64,000 nt of DNA, taken from Gammaproteobacteria bacterium. Its GTDB lineage: Bacteria > Pseudomonadota > Gammaproteobacteria > Burkholderiales > Gallionellaceae. This document shows positions 46,942 through 56,986 of the stretch, piece by piece; the first letter of the stretch is position 1, and each line of letters opens with the position of its first letter. Location: NCBI GenBank assembly GCA_018813765.1, contig JAHJBC010000010.1, positions 151,150 to 215,149 on the forward strand, read 5' to 3'. The position numbers and the translations under genes were made by a program. The notes under the pieces are model-generated. The model was given only the letters and a program-made list of their open reading frames with translations. It made no database searches and was not told the DNA's origin.

Positions 46942-47100
46942 GTTCACCCGCCATCTATTCAGGAAGTAAGGGCATGGATAACCCGAAATCGGCTAAAATT
47001 CGCGCGTCAGGCGGCCTTCCGCCTCGTCAGCTTATTCTGACGCATCGCCCTAAATTAGCAACCACTTATATTTTGATATTTCGGTGAGAAAAAAGCCAGC

Positions 47101-48651
47101 ATGACCGAGCAAGCCACTCAAGCAATCACCCCCGTCCTTCTGCTCATCCTCGATGGTTTCGGCTACCGCGAGGATGCCGACTTCAATGCCGTCGCCCATG
47201 CGCAAAAGCCCAACTGGGACCGTCTGTGGGGCAAGTATCCGCACACGCTCATCAATACCTCGGAACTGCTGGTCGGCCTGCCCAAGGGGCAGATGGGCAA
47301 TTCCGAGGTCGGCCACCTGAACATCGGCGCCGGCCGCGTGGTGTACCAGGATCTGACCAAGGTCGACCTTGCCATCGAGGATGGCAGCTTCGAGCGCAAT
47401 CCTGCACTGGTGCAGGCGGTCGAGACCGCAAAGAACAATGGCGGTGCGCTACATATCATGGGCCTGCTCTCGGCGGGCGGTGTGCACAGCCACGAGGCGC
47501 ATATCCACGCCATGCTGGCGATGGCGGCACACGCAGGACTGAAAAAGATATTCCTCCATGCCTTCCTCGACGGGCGCGACACGCCGCCGCGCAGCGCCGC
47601 GACCTCGCTACAGGCTTTGCAGGAACAATGTTCCAGGCTGGGCGCGGGCCGCATCGCCACCATTTGCGGCCGCTATTTCGCCATGGACCGCGACAACCGC
47701 TGGGAGCGCGTGCAACTCGCCTATGACCTGCTTGCGCAGGGCAAGGCACCGTTCGCCGCAGCCGATGCGATTACCGGACTGTTTGCCGGCTATGCACGCG
47801 CCGAGAACGACGAGTTCGTGCAGGCCACCGTGATCGGCGATGCCGTCGCGATGCAGGACGGCGACGTGGCGGTGTTCATGAATTTCCGCGCCGACCGCGC
47901 CCGCGAGATCACCCGCGCCTTGACCGACGGGCAGTTCACCGGTTTTAACCGCAGCCGCTTCCCCAAGCTGGCGAACTTCACCACGCTGAGCAGCTACGGC
48001 GAGGATTTCCACCTGCCTTGCGCCTACACTGCAGATACCATCCACAACGGCCTCGGCGAATACGTCTCCAGCCTCGGCCTGAAACAATTGCGCATCGCCG
48101 AGACCGAGAAGTACGCCCACGTCACCTACTTCATGAGCGGCGGCCGCGAGCAGCCCTACCCCGGCGAAGACCGTATCCTCGTCCCATCGCCCAAGGTAGC
48201 CACCTACGACCTCAAGCCGGAGATGAGCGCCTTCGAGGTGACCGACAAGCTGGAAGCTGCCATCCGTAGCAAGCAGTACCAGGCCATCCTGTGCAACTAC
48301 GCCAACGGCGACATGGTCGGCCACAGCGGTGACATGGAGGCAGCGGTCAAGGCGGTCGAGGCGCTGGACACCTGCGTCGGCCGCGTGGTTGAAGCGATGC
48401 TGGAATGCGGCGGCGAGGTGCTGATCACCGCCGACCACGGCAACGCCGAGCAGATGCTGGACCGCACCACCAACCAGCCGCACACCGCGCACACGCTCAA
48501 CCTGGTGCCCTTTCTCTACATCGGCCGCAAAGCCGCCATCGCGCCCGAGGGCGAGGGCGCACTGCGAGATGTCGCCCCCACCCTGCTGGCCATGATGGGC
48601 CTGCCGCAACCGCCGGAAATGACCGGCAAGTCGCTGATCCGCATCCTGTGA
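47101..48651 (+). CDS. gpmI: 2,3-bisphosphoglycerate-independent phosphoglycerate mutase
   Basis: Glycolytic mutase, 516 residues. Metal and phosphoserine centre: [27 protein letters not shown] (Ser nucleophile), [31 protein letters not shown] and [11 protein letters not shown]. Full length. Divergent from the ArsR-type gene; a short GGCGG/CCGCC hairpin lies in the gap. Confidence 0.98.
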   Translation: MTEQATQAITPVLLLILDGFGYREDADFNAVAHAQKPNWDRLWGKYPHTLINTSELLVGLPKGQMGNSEVGHLNIGAGRVVYQDLTKVDLAIEDGSFERNPALVQAVETAKNNGGALHIMGLLSAGGVHSHEAHIHAMLAMAAHAGLKKIFLHAFLDGRDTPPRSAATSLQALQEQCSRLGAGRIATICGRYFAMDRDNRWERVQLAYDLLAQGKAPFAAADAITGLFAGYARAENDEFVQATVIGDAVAMQDGDVAVFMNFRADRAREITRALTDGQFTGFNRSRFPKLANFTTLSSYGEDFHLPCAYTADTIHNGLGEYVSSLGLKQLRIAETEKYAHVTYFMSGGREQPYPGEDRILVPSPKVATYDLKPEMSAFEVTDKLEAAIRSKQYQAILCNYANGDMVGHSGDMEAAVKAVEALDTCVGRVVEAMLECGGEVLITADHGNAEQMLDRTTNQPHTAHTLNLVPFLYIGRKAAIAPEGEGALRDVAPTLLAMMGLPQPPEMTGKSLIRIL

Positions 48652-49775
48652 CCGTAGTGCTGCGCTCCGTCCTGCTGACACTCCTGCTGCTGGCAGGCAC
48701 CGCTCACGCCGGTAAACAGGAAGATCTGGAGAAACTGCGCAAACGCATCGCCGCGCTGCAACAGGAATTCGAAAAGACCAGCGAATCGCGATCCGAAGCA
48801 GCAGACGAATTGCGCGAATCCGAACGCGCCGTCAGCGACAGCAACCGCCGGTTGCACCAGCTCGCACAACAGGAGCAGGCCGCCAACCGCGAGCTTAAAC
48901 AATTGCAGCAACGTGCCGCAGCGATGGAGCGCGAGATGCAGGGTCAGCAGGCCAGGCTCGGGCGCCTGCTCTACCAGCAATATCTGGACGGCGGTGAACA
49001 GGAATACCTCCGCCTGCTGCTCAACAACGACGATCCCAACCAGGTGGCGCGGGAATTGCACTATTACAGATTTATCGCACGCGACCGCGCCTCCGCGATC
49101 AAGTCGTTGCGCAACGGATTGCTCAAGCAGCAGGAAGTGACCGACCAGGCAAAACGAAAGAGCGACGAGATCGCCTCGCTGCGCGCCGAGGAACAGGAGC
49201 AGCGCCGGCATCTGGAACGCGACAAACTCACCCACCAGCAGATGCTGCAAAAGATTGCATCGCAACTCAGGCAGCAGCGTCGCGAGATCGGTCGCCTGCA
49301 GAAGAACGAGAACCGCCTGTCGCAACTGGTCGAGAAGCTGGCCCAAGTGTTGCCCGCAGACAAGCCGCGAGAGATCGCATTCAGATCGCTCAAGGGCAAG
49401 CTGGCGCTGCCGGTCAAAGGAAAGTTGCGCAACCAGTATGGAACGCGCCGGCCGGAAAGCACTCTTTCGTGGACCGGCTGGTTCCTGCGCGCGCCCGCCA
49501 GACAGCCGGTCAAGGCCGTCGCCGCCGGACAAGTGGTATACGCCGACTGGCTGCGCGGCTTCGGCAACCTGCTCATCGTCGATCACGGCCAGGGCTACAT
49601 GAGCCTGTACGCCAACAACGAGACGCTCTACAAACAGGTCGGCGACAGCCTGAGCGGCGGAGACATTATCGCCACCGTGGGTAGCAGCGGCGGCAACGAG
49701 GATTCCGGTTTATACTTCGAACTGCGCTTCCAAGGTAAACCGTTCGACCCGAAACCATGGGTCAGGAAGCGTTAA
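48648..49775 (+). CDS. envC: Murein hydrolase activator EnvC
   Basis: 375 residues from a GTG at 48648 overlapping the gpmI stop. Signal peptide [20 protein letters not shown], long coiled-coils (about 25-245), and a C-terminal LytM domain. The domain lacks the zinc ligands of active peptidases (no HxxxD in [17 protein letters not shown] instead of HxH), as expected of EnvC, which activates amidases at the septum instead of cutting wall itself. gpmI-envC-ctpA is a common order. Confidence 0.93.
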   Translation: MTVVLRSVLLTLLLLAGTAHAGKQEDLEKLRKRIAALQQEFEKTSESRSEAADELRESERAVSDSNRRLHQLAQQEQAANRELKQLQQRAAAMEREMQGQQARLGRLLYQQYLDGGEQEYLRLLLNNDDPNQVARELHYYRFIARDRASAIKSLRNGLLKQQEVTDQAKRKSDEIASLRAEEQEQRRHLERDKLTHQQMLQKIASQLRQQRREIGRLQKNENRLSQLVEKLAQVLPADKPREIAFRSLKGKLALPVKGKLRNQYGTRRPESTLSWTGWFLRAPARQPVKAVAAGQVVYADWLRGFGNLLIVDHGQGYMSLYANNETLYKQVGDSLSGGDIIATVGSSGGNEDSGLYFELRFQGKPFDPKPWVRKR

Positions 49776-49791
49776 CAGGGAAAGGTCGCAC

Positions 49792-51186
49792 ATGCATAGT
49801 CGTATCGAAAAATTCGGGCTGGTCAGCGTCGGACTGCTGGCAGGCGTGATCATCAGCCTGCACTTCTCGGCGGTCGCCGACAAGGACACCGAGCTGCCGC
49901 TACCGGTGGAAGAGCTGCGCTCCTTCTCCGAGGTATTCGGCCGCATCAAAAGCGACTATGTGGAACCGGTAAGCGACAAGAAGCTCATCACCGAAGCGAT
50001 CAACGGCATGCTGTCCGGACTGGACCCGCATTCCGCCTATCTGGATGCCGACGGCTTCAAGGAACTGCAGGCCGGCACCCAGGGCGAGTTCGGCGGACTC
50101 GGCATCGAGGTCGGCATGGAAGACGGACTGGTCAAGGTCATCTCGCCCATCGAAGATACCCCGGCTTACAACGCCGGCATCAAGAGCGGCGACCTCATCA
50201 TCAAGCTCGACGACACGCTGGTGAAGGGACTTTCCCTGAACGATGCGGTCAAGCGCATGCGCGGCAAACCCGGCACTTCCATCGTGCTGACCGTTGTGCG
50301 CAAGAACGAACCCAAGCCCATGCAGATCACCGTGACGCGTGCCATCATCAAGGTGCAGAGCGTGAAATCCAAGCTGGTCGAACCGGGTTACGCCTTCGTG
50401 CGCATCACCCAGTTCCAGGAGCACACCGGCGAGAACCTCGCCACCGCATTGAGCAACCTGAGCAAGCAGAGCAGCGGCAACCTCAAAGGTCTGGTGCTCG
50501 ACCTGCGCAACGATCCGGGCGGCCTGCTGACCGGCGCGGTCGCCGTGTCTGCCGCTTTCCTGCCCAAGGACTCGCTGGTGGTCTATACCGAGGGGCGCAC
50601 CCAGGACGCCAAGATGCGTCTCAGCGCCACCCCCGGCGATTATCTGCGCGGCAACGGCAAGACCGATTACCTGAAGGACCTGCCCGCCTCGTTCAAGACC
50701 GTACCCATGGTGGTGCTGGTGAACGGCGGTTCGGCTTCCGCTTCCGAGATCGTCGCCGGCGCGCTGCAGGATCACAAGCGTGCCGTCGTGCTCGGCACGC
50801 AATCCTTCGGCAAAGGCTCGGTGCAGACCATCCTGCCGCTGGGCAACAACACCGCGATCAAACTCACCACCGCGCGCTATTACACGCCGAGCGGACGCTC
50901 CATCCAGGCCAAGGGCATCGTGCCCGACATCGTGGTCGAGGATCCGGCGACCGCCGCAATGGACAGCTCGTTCCGCCTGCGCGAGGCCGATCTGGACAAG
51001 CACCTGAGCAACGGACAGGGCGAAGAGAAGAGCGAAACCATCAGCAAGCCGGTCAAGAGCCAGCCCAAGAGCAAGGGAGACGATGGCGGCAAGATCGAGA
51101 TTGCCGAGTTCGGCGCCAAGAACGATTACCAGTTGAACCAGGCCCTGAACCTGCTCAAGGGCATGGATATATTGCGCGGGAAATAA
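49792..51186 (+). CDS. ctpA: C-terminal processing serine protease (S41)
   Basis: 464 residues. N-terminal membrane/signal helix (GLVSVGLLAGVIISLHFSAV), PDZ domain near 90-170 (GLGIEVGMEDGLVKVISPIE), and the S41 core with catalytic Ser in NGGSASASEIVAGAL and Lys in GTQSFGKGSVQTI. Tail is Lys-rich (SKPVKSQPKSKGDDGG). Periplasmic processing of envelope proteins. Confidence 0.96.
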   Translation: MHSRIEKFGLVSVGLLAGVIISLHFSAVADKDTELPLPVEELRSFSEVFGRIKSDYVEPVSDKKLITEAINGMLSGLDPHSAYLDADGFKELQAGTQGEFGGLGIEVGMEDGLVKVISPIEDTPAYNAGIKSGDLIIKLDDTLVKGLSLNDAVKRMRGKPGTSIVLTVVRKNEPKPMQITVTRAIIKVQSVKSKLVEPGYAFVRITQFQEHTGENLATALSNLSKQSSGNLKGLVLDLRNDPGGLLTGAVAVSAAFLPKDSLVVYTEGRTQDAKMRLSATPGDYLRGNGKTDYLKDLPASFKTVPMVVLVNGGSASASEIVAGALQDHKRAVVLGTQSFGKGSVQTILPLGNNTAIKLTTARYYTPSGRSIQAKGIVPDIVVEDPATAAMDSSFRLREADLDKHLSNGQGEEKSETISKPVKSQPKSKGDDGGKIEIAEFGAKNDYQLNQALNLLKGMDILRGK

Positions 51187-51187
51187 T

Positions 51188-51586
51188 GTGATCCATCCGT
51201 TCGAACTGCAAAAGGAGCGTGTGCTGGTCTTTCCCGAGGCCAGCCAGCTCTTTGCGGCCTATATGCTGCTGGTCGGACTGGATAATTTCCACGTCGAGAT
51301 GGGAGCGGAGCCGAACAGCCTGCTGGTCCGTTACAGCGTCCAGCATTATTCGCTGGAGGCGCTGGAGAAAGCGCTGGCGCGCGAGGGGTTCCGCCTGCAG
51401 TACAGTCTGATGGGAAAACTGAAGAAACACGTCATCCATTACTGCGAAGACGTGCAATACCACAACCTGAAGACGCCCGAACCGCGTACCAAGAACAACT
51501 CGCAGGAGATCTTCGTCAAAGCCTACGAGATGCATCCCCACGGCAACCACGACGACACGCCCAAGGAATTGCGCGAGTTCAAGTAA
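51188..51586 (+). CDS. Conserved-looking hypothetical protein after ctpA
   Basis: 132 residues, GTG start one base after the ctpA stop, so translationally coupled. Soluble, no signal: VLVFPEASQLFAAYMLLVGL, then YSLEALEKALAREGFRLQYS, a two-helix alpha/beta pattern, and a His/Asn-rich tail (MHPHGNHDDTP). I do not recognise a family. Confidence 0.8.
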   Translation: MIHPFELQKERVLVFPEASQLFAAYMLLVGLDNFHVEMGAEPNSLLVRYSVQHYSLEALEKALAREGFRLQYSLMGKLKKHVIHYCEDVQYHNLKTPEPRTKNNSQEIFVKAYEMHPHGNHDDTPKELREFK

Positions 51587-51645
51587 TCCAGTCCCCCGCA
51601 CGCCGCTGCGCACATCGCGACGACAGCATCCATTCCGGACACAAA

Positions 51646-52713
51646 TCAGGAAGCCGCGGGCTGCAGCTGTACAAGACCTGTGTCGGTTCTCTCGATCTCG
51701 GCGAAGTCGACTATGGTATCGCGTCCCGCCTCTTTCGCACGATAGAGCGCGTTATCCGCATTCAGCAGCAGCATGCCGGGCGTGACCTCGGCAGCATCGG
51801 CCACCCACCAGTAGCCGACCGACGCTGTCAGATGGCCGCGCGGCGCCCTCTGGTTCTCGATATCCAGCCCCTTCACGCAAACGCGCAGCTTTTCCGCGAA
51901 CTGCCGTGCCTCGTCCGCCGACAGGCCCGATGTCAGGATGCAGAACTCCTCGCCGCCGTAGCGGAACACAAAATCCCCCGCGCGCTGCGCGGCCTGCTTG
52001 AGCGCTTCCGCCACCCGCTCCAGCACACTGTCGCCGCACATGTGGCCGTAACTGTCGTTGAGTATCTTGAAGTGATCGATGTCCAGCATGATGGCCGTCA
52101 GCGGCCGGCCGTTGCGCCTGCAGCGGTTGATCTCGCCCAGCAGGATATCCTTCATGTAATTGCGGTTGTATACCTTGGTGAGCGGGTCGATGGTGGACAG
52201 GTGCGCCAGACGTTCGATGTTCTGTTCGTTGTGCCGCACCAGCATCATGGTGACGAAACAAAGCGCGAGATAGGCGATAACGAGGACCATGGTGGAGACC
52301 GCAGTGGGCACTTCCGGCCGCAGCATCATGGCGGCAACGATGCTCACCGCTCCGGCGACCGCCCAGACGAATCGCTCGCGCGCGGCCACGATGGGCGCAA
52401 AAGTGATGGGGAAGATCATCATCCATGCTTCCTGGCGCAGTTGCGCATTGCTGAAGTAAGTGCCGTACAGCATCAGGGCCAGCATCGCCAGCACGAACCA
52501 GTTGACGAAGCGCAACGATTCTTCTCCGTCATGCCGCGTGCGCCATTGCAACCAAAGCACGAACATGCCCAGGAGGAGCGCGAAAGCGCCGCGATCGGGC
52601 GTCATGTCCAGCACGAAATACACCACCGACAGCGGCAGGGAAATGAACGCAGTGATGCGCAGATACATGTGCAACACAGCTGCCCTGAAACGGTGAACTG
52701 AATAGCGGGTCAT
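51646..52713 (-). CDS. Membrane diguanylate cyclase
   Basis: 355 residues from ATG 52713 (the frame extends further but without support). Six membrane helices (about 15-180) then GGDEF with active site FRYGGEEFCIL and I-site RAGD five residues before it, so product feedback is likely. Makes c-di-GMP. Ligand of the membrane part unknown. Confidence 0.93.
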   Translation of the reverse strand: MTRYSVHRFRAAVLHMYLRITAFISLPLSVVYFVLDMTPDRGAFALLLGMFVLWLQWRTRHDGEESLRFVNWFVLAMLALMLYGTYFSNAQLRQEAWMMIFPITFAPIVAARERFVWAVAGAVSIVAAMMLRPEVPTAVSTMVLVIAYLALCFVTMMLVRHNEQNIERLAHLSTIDPLTKVYNRNYMKDILLGEINRCRRNGRPLTAIMLDIDHFKILNDSYGHMCGDSVLERVAEALKQAAQRAGDFVFRYGGEEFCILTSGLSADEARQFAEKLRVCVKGLDIENQRAPRGHLTASVGYWWVADAAEVTPGMLLLNADNALYRAKEAGRDTIVDFAEIERTDTGLVQLQPAAS

Positions 52714-52801
52714 GCCCGGACTCCCTGAACGACCATCGGCGCAAGATACTCCTATGTCGCGCTTTGCGAAAGGACGCGCACCCGTGACCGACAGATCGCC
52801 A

Positions 52802-53476
52802 CTATTGCGACAAAGGTCGCATCCCAAGCTGGCGTTGCCACAACGCCGACCATGTCTCCCAGTCATGTCCGCCCGGCAGCACGCTCACGCGCTGCGGCGG
52901 CAGATATTGCGACAGCAGGATGCTCGCGCCGCGATAGCGGTCTTCGCTGCCGTAGCCGAGATAGACCTGCGGGAAGCCCGCTGCGCCGAACGGGCTGCCT
53001 TGTATCCGTTCCAGCAAGGCGCGCTCATGGTCGCGCGGGGAGATCTCGCCCGCGCGCCACTGCCGCAACCCGCCTGCCGCCTCGGCCTCGGCGATGATGC
53101 CGCGGGTGCCGAGGAACGGCGCCAGCAGGAACATCCCCTCGATCTCAGTCGCACGCTGCGTGGCACAGATCATCGCCCCCGAGCCGCCGAGCGAAATACC
53201 GAGCAGCCAGATGCGGCGGTAACCCTGCGCGCGGATCTCGTCCAGCGTGCCATGCAGCACGCGCTCGATATCGCTGCGATCCAGGTAAAGATCGACATGC
53301 GCGTTCAGAGCCAGCACATCAACCGGCAGTTCGCGCTCGCGCAACGCGCGGACGAAACCGTATTCCACCAGTTGCTGCGGCGTGTTCTTCGCGCCCGGCA
53401 GCATCAGCAGCAGGATGCGCTCGCCCGCCACACCGGGCGCGACATCGAAGATGTGATCGACGGGGAGGTGCATCAT
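52802..53476 (-). CDS. Alpha/beta hydrolase
   Basis: 224 residues with no signal peptide. Nucleophile elbow GISLGGSGAM, acid in YGSEDRYRGAS and His in PGGHDWETW complete a plausible triad. Esterase-like; substrate unknown. Same strand as the serine hydrolase upstream, separated by a palindromic repeat. Confidence 0.85.
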   Translation of the reverse strand: MMHLPVDHIFDVAPGVAGERILLLMLPGAKNTPQQLVEYGFVRALRERELPVDVLALNAHVDLYLDRSDIERVLHGTLDEIRAQGYRRIWLLGISLGGSGAMICATQRATEIEGMFLLAPFLGTRGIIAEAEAAGGLRQWRAGEISPRDHERALLERIQGSPFGAAGFPQVYLGYGSEDRYRGASILLSQYLPPQRVSVLPGGHDWETWSALWQRQLGMRPLSQ

Positions 53477-53493
53477 CCTTCAACCCCAAAACC

Positions 53494-53594
53494 TGTCCAC
53501 GAAAGACACGAAAGGCACGAACAAGGCATGATGTGTCTGCGACCCGATGGGTTTTGTTTCGTGTTTTTCGTGTTTTTCGTGTCTTTCGTGGACA
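53494..53594. repeat. Inverted repeat, family F (CCACGAAAGACACGAAA type)
   Basis: Arms 53494-53521 and 53567-53594 of 28 bases, two mismatches, built from ACGAAA/TTTCGT units (TGTCCACGAAAGACACGAAA and reverse). Fills most of the gap between two hydrolase genes. Confidence 0.92.
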
Positions 53595-53609
53595 TTCGTT
53601 TTTCCTGCT

Positions 53610-55370
53610 TCACCGCTTTCTCAGTTCAAAACCGGAAAAGTACACGTGCGGCACGCCGTCCACCCTGGCCACGCGCAAGGTCTCGCCCTTGCCGCTGCCG
53701 ACACCCGCCATGATCAGCTCGCCTTGCACCGGCGCAGGCAGGAAAGCGGTGCGGAACAGGAAGCCGGGCATGATGGACGAATTGAACTCGCCCACCAGCA
53801 GGTCGCCCTCGCGCACGATGCGCACGTTCTCGGGCATGGGGCCGTCGTGGGGATTGACGAAGTCGTATTCGCCCACGTAGTCGTCAAGATATTCCGGCAG
53901 CGGCTGCGGGTGCAGTTTCTCGCCGACCAGCATGGCCCTGCCCTCCTTCTCGTAGACCAGCACCTCGCGTCCGCCAACGCGGCGCAGTGACAGCTTTGTT
54001 TCCATCATCTGCCGGTTGGCCACCGGAATGAAACCCAGCAGCTTCAGGCGCACGCCGAAGTCGCCGGACTCGTGTTTCACCAATTCGAATTCCCAACCCA
54101 TCAGCTCGGCGATGAGCGCTCCCTTGCGGTTCTCCACCTTGACCAGGCCGATCAGCGTCTCGAAATAGCCGGCATAGTCGCGCAGGTCGTCCGCGTTCAG
54201 CGGCGCCAGCCTGGATTCGACGAACTGCTGCTGCGGTTTCACGATGCCGCGCTTGGCTTCAAGGGCGAGTCTGAGCGTCTCCTCGGTCACCTTCGCCACC
54301 AGTGCCTGCGACCCGGCGGAGTTGGACAGCACCACTACGCCCAGCTTGTGCTCGGGCAGCAGCGCCAGCATGGTGTGATAGTTGAGCGTAGTGCCGCCGT
54401 GGTTGACCACCGCGCCCGCGCCGGGCACGTCCACGCCGCTCAACATCCAGCCCAAGCCCATCCTGAAATCGAAATCGAGCGCCACATTCTCATTCTGCGC
54501 ACGAACCATCTCGCGCAACGTCTCCGGCCTGATTATCTGATGCCCTTCCAACTTGCCGTCGGCGAACAACATGCGTACGAAACGCGTCATGTCGCTGGCG
54601 CTGGAGATCAGGCTGCTCGACGGCAGGTCGCGCAAGGGGATAGCCTCTACTTCCTTGCCGTCCTTGTAGGCCTTGCCGGGGATGCGCGCGGAGAACTCGG
54701 AGCGCGTCATGCCCAGCGGCTGCAACAGATAGCGGTTCATGTATCCGGCGTAGCAATCGCCGCTGACCTCGCCGATGGCCGCACCGAGCAGCGAATAACC
54801 GAGATTGGAATAGGCGAACACCGTTCCGGGAGGCGTCGCGACATACTCGTCGCGCACCGCGGCGACCTGATCCTCGAACGGGGCGGGATGGCGCTCGCTC
54901 ATGCCGCGCACCCAGTAGCCGGGCAGGCCGGAATGGTGGGTCATGATGCTGCGCGGCGTGATGCCGCGCATGTCGCCGAAGCGACTCTTGATGGAGAACT
55001 GCGGCAGGTAACGCTGCAGGGGCTGGTCGATGTCGAGCCTGCCCTGCTCGGCCAGTTGCATCGCCGCCGTGGCGGTGAACACCTTGGCGATGGAACCGAG
55101 ATGATAGGGCGTGTCCGGCGTGGCCTTGATGCCCGCTTCCTTGTCCTCGTAGCCGAAGCCCTGCGCCCACACCACCTGCTGGTCGTCGACCAGCGCGATG
55201 CTGAGCCCGGTGACATCGTCGTCATCCATACCCTGCTCGATCAGCCAGCTGATGTATTGCTTCGTGTAGCCATAATCGCCGCGCGCAACTGCGGCGGGTT
55301 TTTGCGGCGGCGTACTGCAGGCTGTCAGGGCGGCGATAAAGACAAACAGGACGATCTGGCGAAACGGCAC
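53610..55370 (-). CDS. Serine beta-lactamase-family (class C-like) lipoprotein
   Basis: 586 residues. Lipoprotein signal with C18 (IAALTACSTPP). Beta-lactamase fold: SxxK in GSIAKVFTA, YSN in FAYSNLGYSLLG, HGG in VNHGGTTLNYH. A C-terminal domain of about 200 residues (YAGYFETLIGLVKVENRKG) is like the lipocalin-like tail of Pab87/DUF3471-type hydrolases. More likely a peptidase or esterase than antibiotic resistance. Confidence 0.92.
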   Translation of the reverse strand: MPFRQIVLFVFIAALTACSTPPQKPAAVARGDYGYTKQYISWLIEQGMDDDDVTGLSIALVDDQQVVWAQGFGYEDKEAGIKATPDTPYHLGSIAKVFTATAAMQLAEQGRLDIDQPLQRYLPQFSIKSRFGDMRGITPRSIMTHHSGLPGYWVRGMSERHPAPFEDQVAAVRDEYVATPPGTVFAYSNLGYSLLGAAIGEVSGDCYAGYMNRYLLQPLGMTRSEFSARIPGKAYKDGKEVEAIPLRDLPSSSLISSASDMTRFVRMLFADGKLEGHQIIRPETLREMVRAQNENVALDFDFRMGLGWMLSGVDVPGAGAVVNHGGTTLNYHTMLALLPEHKLGVVVLSNSAGSQALVAKVTEETLRLALEAKRGIVKPQQQFVESRLAPLNADDLRDYAGYFETLIGLVKVENRKGALIAELMGWEFELVKHESGDFGVRLKLLGFIPVANRQMMETKLSLRRVGGREVLVYEKEGRAMLVGEKLHPQPLPEYLDDYVGEYDFVNPHDGPMPENVRIVREGDLLVGEFNSSIMPGFLFRTAFLPAPVQGELIMAGVGSGKGETLRVARVDGVPHVYFSGFELRKR

Positions 55371-55442
55371 GACGGCTCCTCAAGGGACGGACAAAACGCC
55401 ATTGTATAATGCCGAACAAATTTCAATACCTCAGCCGCAACG

Positions 55443-56252
55443 ATGCATTTTCCCTGCCGCAACTGGAAGCCGACGATTTCCATCAAGCTCTCGCTGGTGC
55501 TGCTCGCCGCCTGCATCATGGTCACCTTGTGGAACCCGTCGCTGTGGCCGTGGACGGCCGGCATCGTGTTCGCCAACCACTTGATCCTCACCGTCGCCGG
55601 ACTGATCCCGCGCAGCACACTGCTGGGCCCCAACATCACGCGCCTGCCTGCGGATGCGGCCCAACGCGGGAAAGTGGCGATCACCATAGACGACGGCCCC
55701 GACCCGGAAGTGACGCCGAAGGTACTGGACATCCTCGACCGTTACCAAGCCAGGGCGACCTTCTTCTGTATCGGCAGGCTTGCCGCGCAATATCCCGATC
55801 TTTGCCGCGAGATCGTGCGGCGCGGACATCAGGTCGAGAATCACAGCATGTCGCACAACTGGTATTTCTCGCTGCTCGACCCGTGGAGCATCCACCGCGA
55901 AGTGCGCGATGCGCAGGGCACCTTGAGCGCGATCACCGGCCAGGTGCCGCGCTTCTTTCGCGCCACTGCCGGCCTGCGCAACCCGGAGCTTGAACCCGTG
56001 CTTGCCCACTGCGGCCTGCAACTGTGCAGCTGGAGCAAGCGTGGATTCGACACACAAGTGCGCGATACCGATGCCGTGTTCAACAGCCTGACGCAAGACC
56101 TCAGGGGCGGCGACATCCTGTTGCTGCACGACGGCAGCGCCGCGCGTACCGCAGCAGGCCAGCCCGTCATCCTCGACGTGCTACCGCGCCTGCTGGACAA
56201 ACTTTCCCAGATCAACCTTCGTTCCGTCACCCTCAGTGACGCCATCCCATGA
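55443..56252 (+). CDS. Polysaccharide deacetylase (NodB-type)
   Basis: 269 residues with two N-terminal hydrophobic segments (KLSLVLLAACIMVTLW and IVFANHLILTVAGLI). NodB motifs: TIDDGPDPEVT and the zinc pair in ENHSMSHNW; RATAGLRNPEL and ILLLHDGSA toward the end. Likely membrane-anchored sugar deacetylase. ATGA overlap with the methyltransferase gene shows a two-gene operon. Confidence 0.93.
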   Translation: MHFPCRNWKPTISIKLSLVLLAACIMVTLWNPSLWPWTAGIVFANHLILTVAGLIPRSTLLGPNITRLPADAAQRGKVAITIDDGPDPEVTPKVLDILDRYQARATFFCIGRLAAQYPDLCREIVRRGHQVENHSMSHNWYFSLLDPWSIHREVRDAQGTLSAITGQVPRFFRATAGLRNPELEPVLAHCGLQLCSWSKRGFDTQVRDTDAVFNSLTQDLRGGDILLLHDGSAARTAAGQPVILDVLPRLLDKLSQINLRSVTLSDAIP

Positions 56253-56959
56253 CCGCACAATTCCGCCGCACCCTGCTTGAAAGAGCCACCCACCCCTACC
56301 GTTCCGCCGGTCTGTTCGCGTGGAAGTTCGCCCAGGGCAAACTGAAGGGCGACCCGGCTTTCATCGGCCTGCTGCAACACGGCCTCATCCCGGACGGCAA
56401 ACGCCTCATCGACCTCGGCTGCGGCCAGGGCCTGCTCGCCGCCTGGCTGCTGGAAGCGCGCGCGATGCACGAATCCGGCGACTGGCCGCAGGGCTGGCCC
56501 GCCGCGCCAAAGGTCGAACATATCTGGGGACTGGAACTGATGCCCAAGGACGTGGCACGCGCCCGTGCCGCGCTCGGCGACCGTGCCGAGATCATGCAGG
56601 GCGACATTCGCAGCGCCGATTTAGGGCAGGCCGATGTCGCGATCATCCTCGACGTGTTGCACTACATCAGTTACGAAGCGCAGGAAGACGTGCTACGCCG
56701 CATCCATGCCGCGCTGCCCAAAGGCGGCACCTTCATCACACGCATCGGCGACGCCGCTGGCGGACTGCCGTTCCGGTACAGCAACTGGGTCGACCGCGTC
56801 ATCTTCTTCCTGCGCGGCCACGGCATCATCCCCATCTACTGCCGCAGCACCGCTGAATGGCTGGACGTACTCAAGCGTTGCGGCTTCGAAGCCCGGTCGA
56901 TGCCCATGCACAAGGGCACTCCATTCAGCAGCGTGATGCTGATCGCGAAAACGGTCTGA
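56249..56959 (+). CDS. SAM-dependent class I methyltransferase
   Basis: 236 residues. Motif I LIDLGCGQGLLAAWL, acidic E in GLELMPKDVARA, post-I ADVAIILDVLHYISYEAQED. Substrate unknown; coupling to the deacetylase suggests work on a lipid or glycan. Convergent with the GGDEF-EAL gene, 27 bases apart. Confidence 0.9.
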   Translation: MTAQFRRTLLERATHPYRSAGLFAWKFAQGKLKGDPAFIGLLQHGLIPDGKRLIDLGCGQGLLAAWLLEARAMHESGDWPQGWPAAPKVEHIWGLELMPKDVARARAALGDRAEIMQGDIRSADLGQADVAIILDVLHYISYEAQEDVLRRIHAALPKGGTFITRIGDAAGGLPFRYSNWVDRVIFFLRGHGIIPIYCRSTAEWLDVLKRCGFEARSMPMHKGTPFSSVMLIAKTV

Positions 56960-56986
56960 CCTGACTGGCGTTAGCTTGCTCCCATC

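Noticed and set aside
46948..47100. Small hairpin with GGCGG/CCGCC before gpmI as a riboswitch or terminator
   Set aside because: Stem of only 6 bp, no T-run and no known aptamer pattern.
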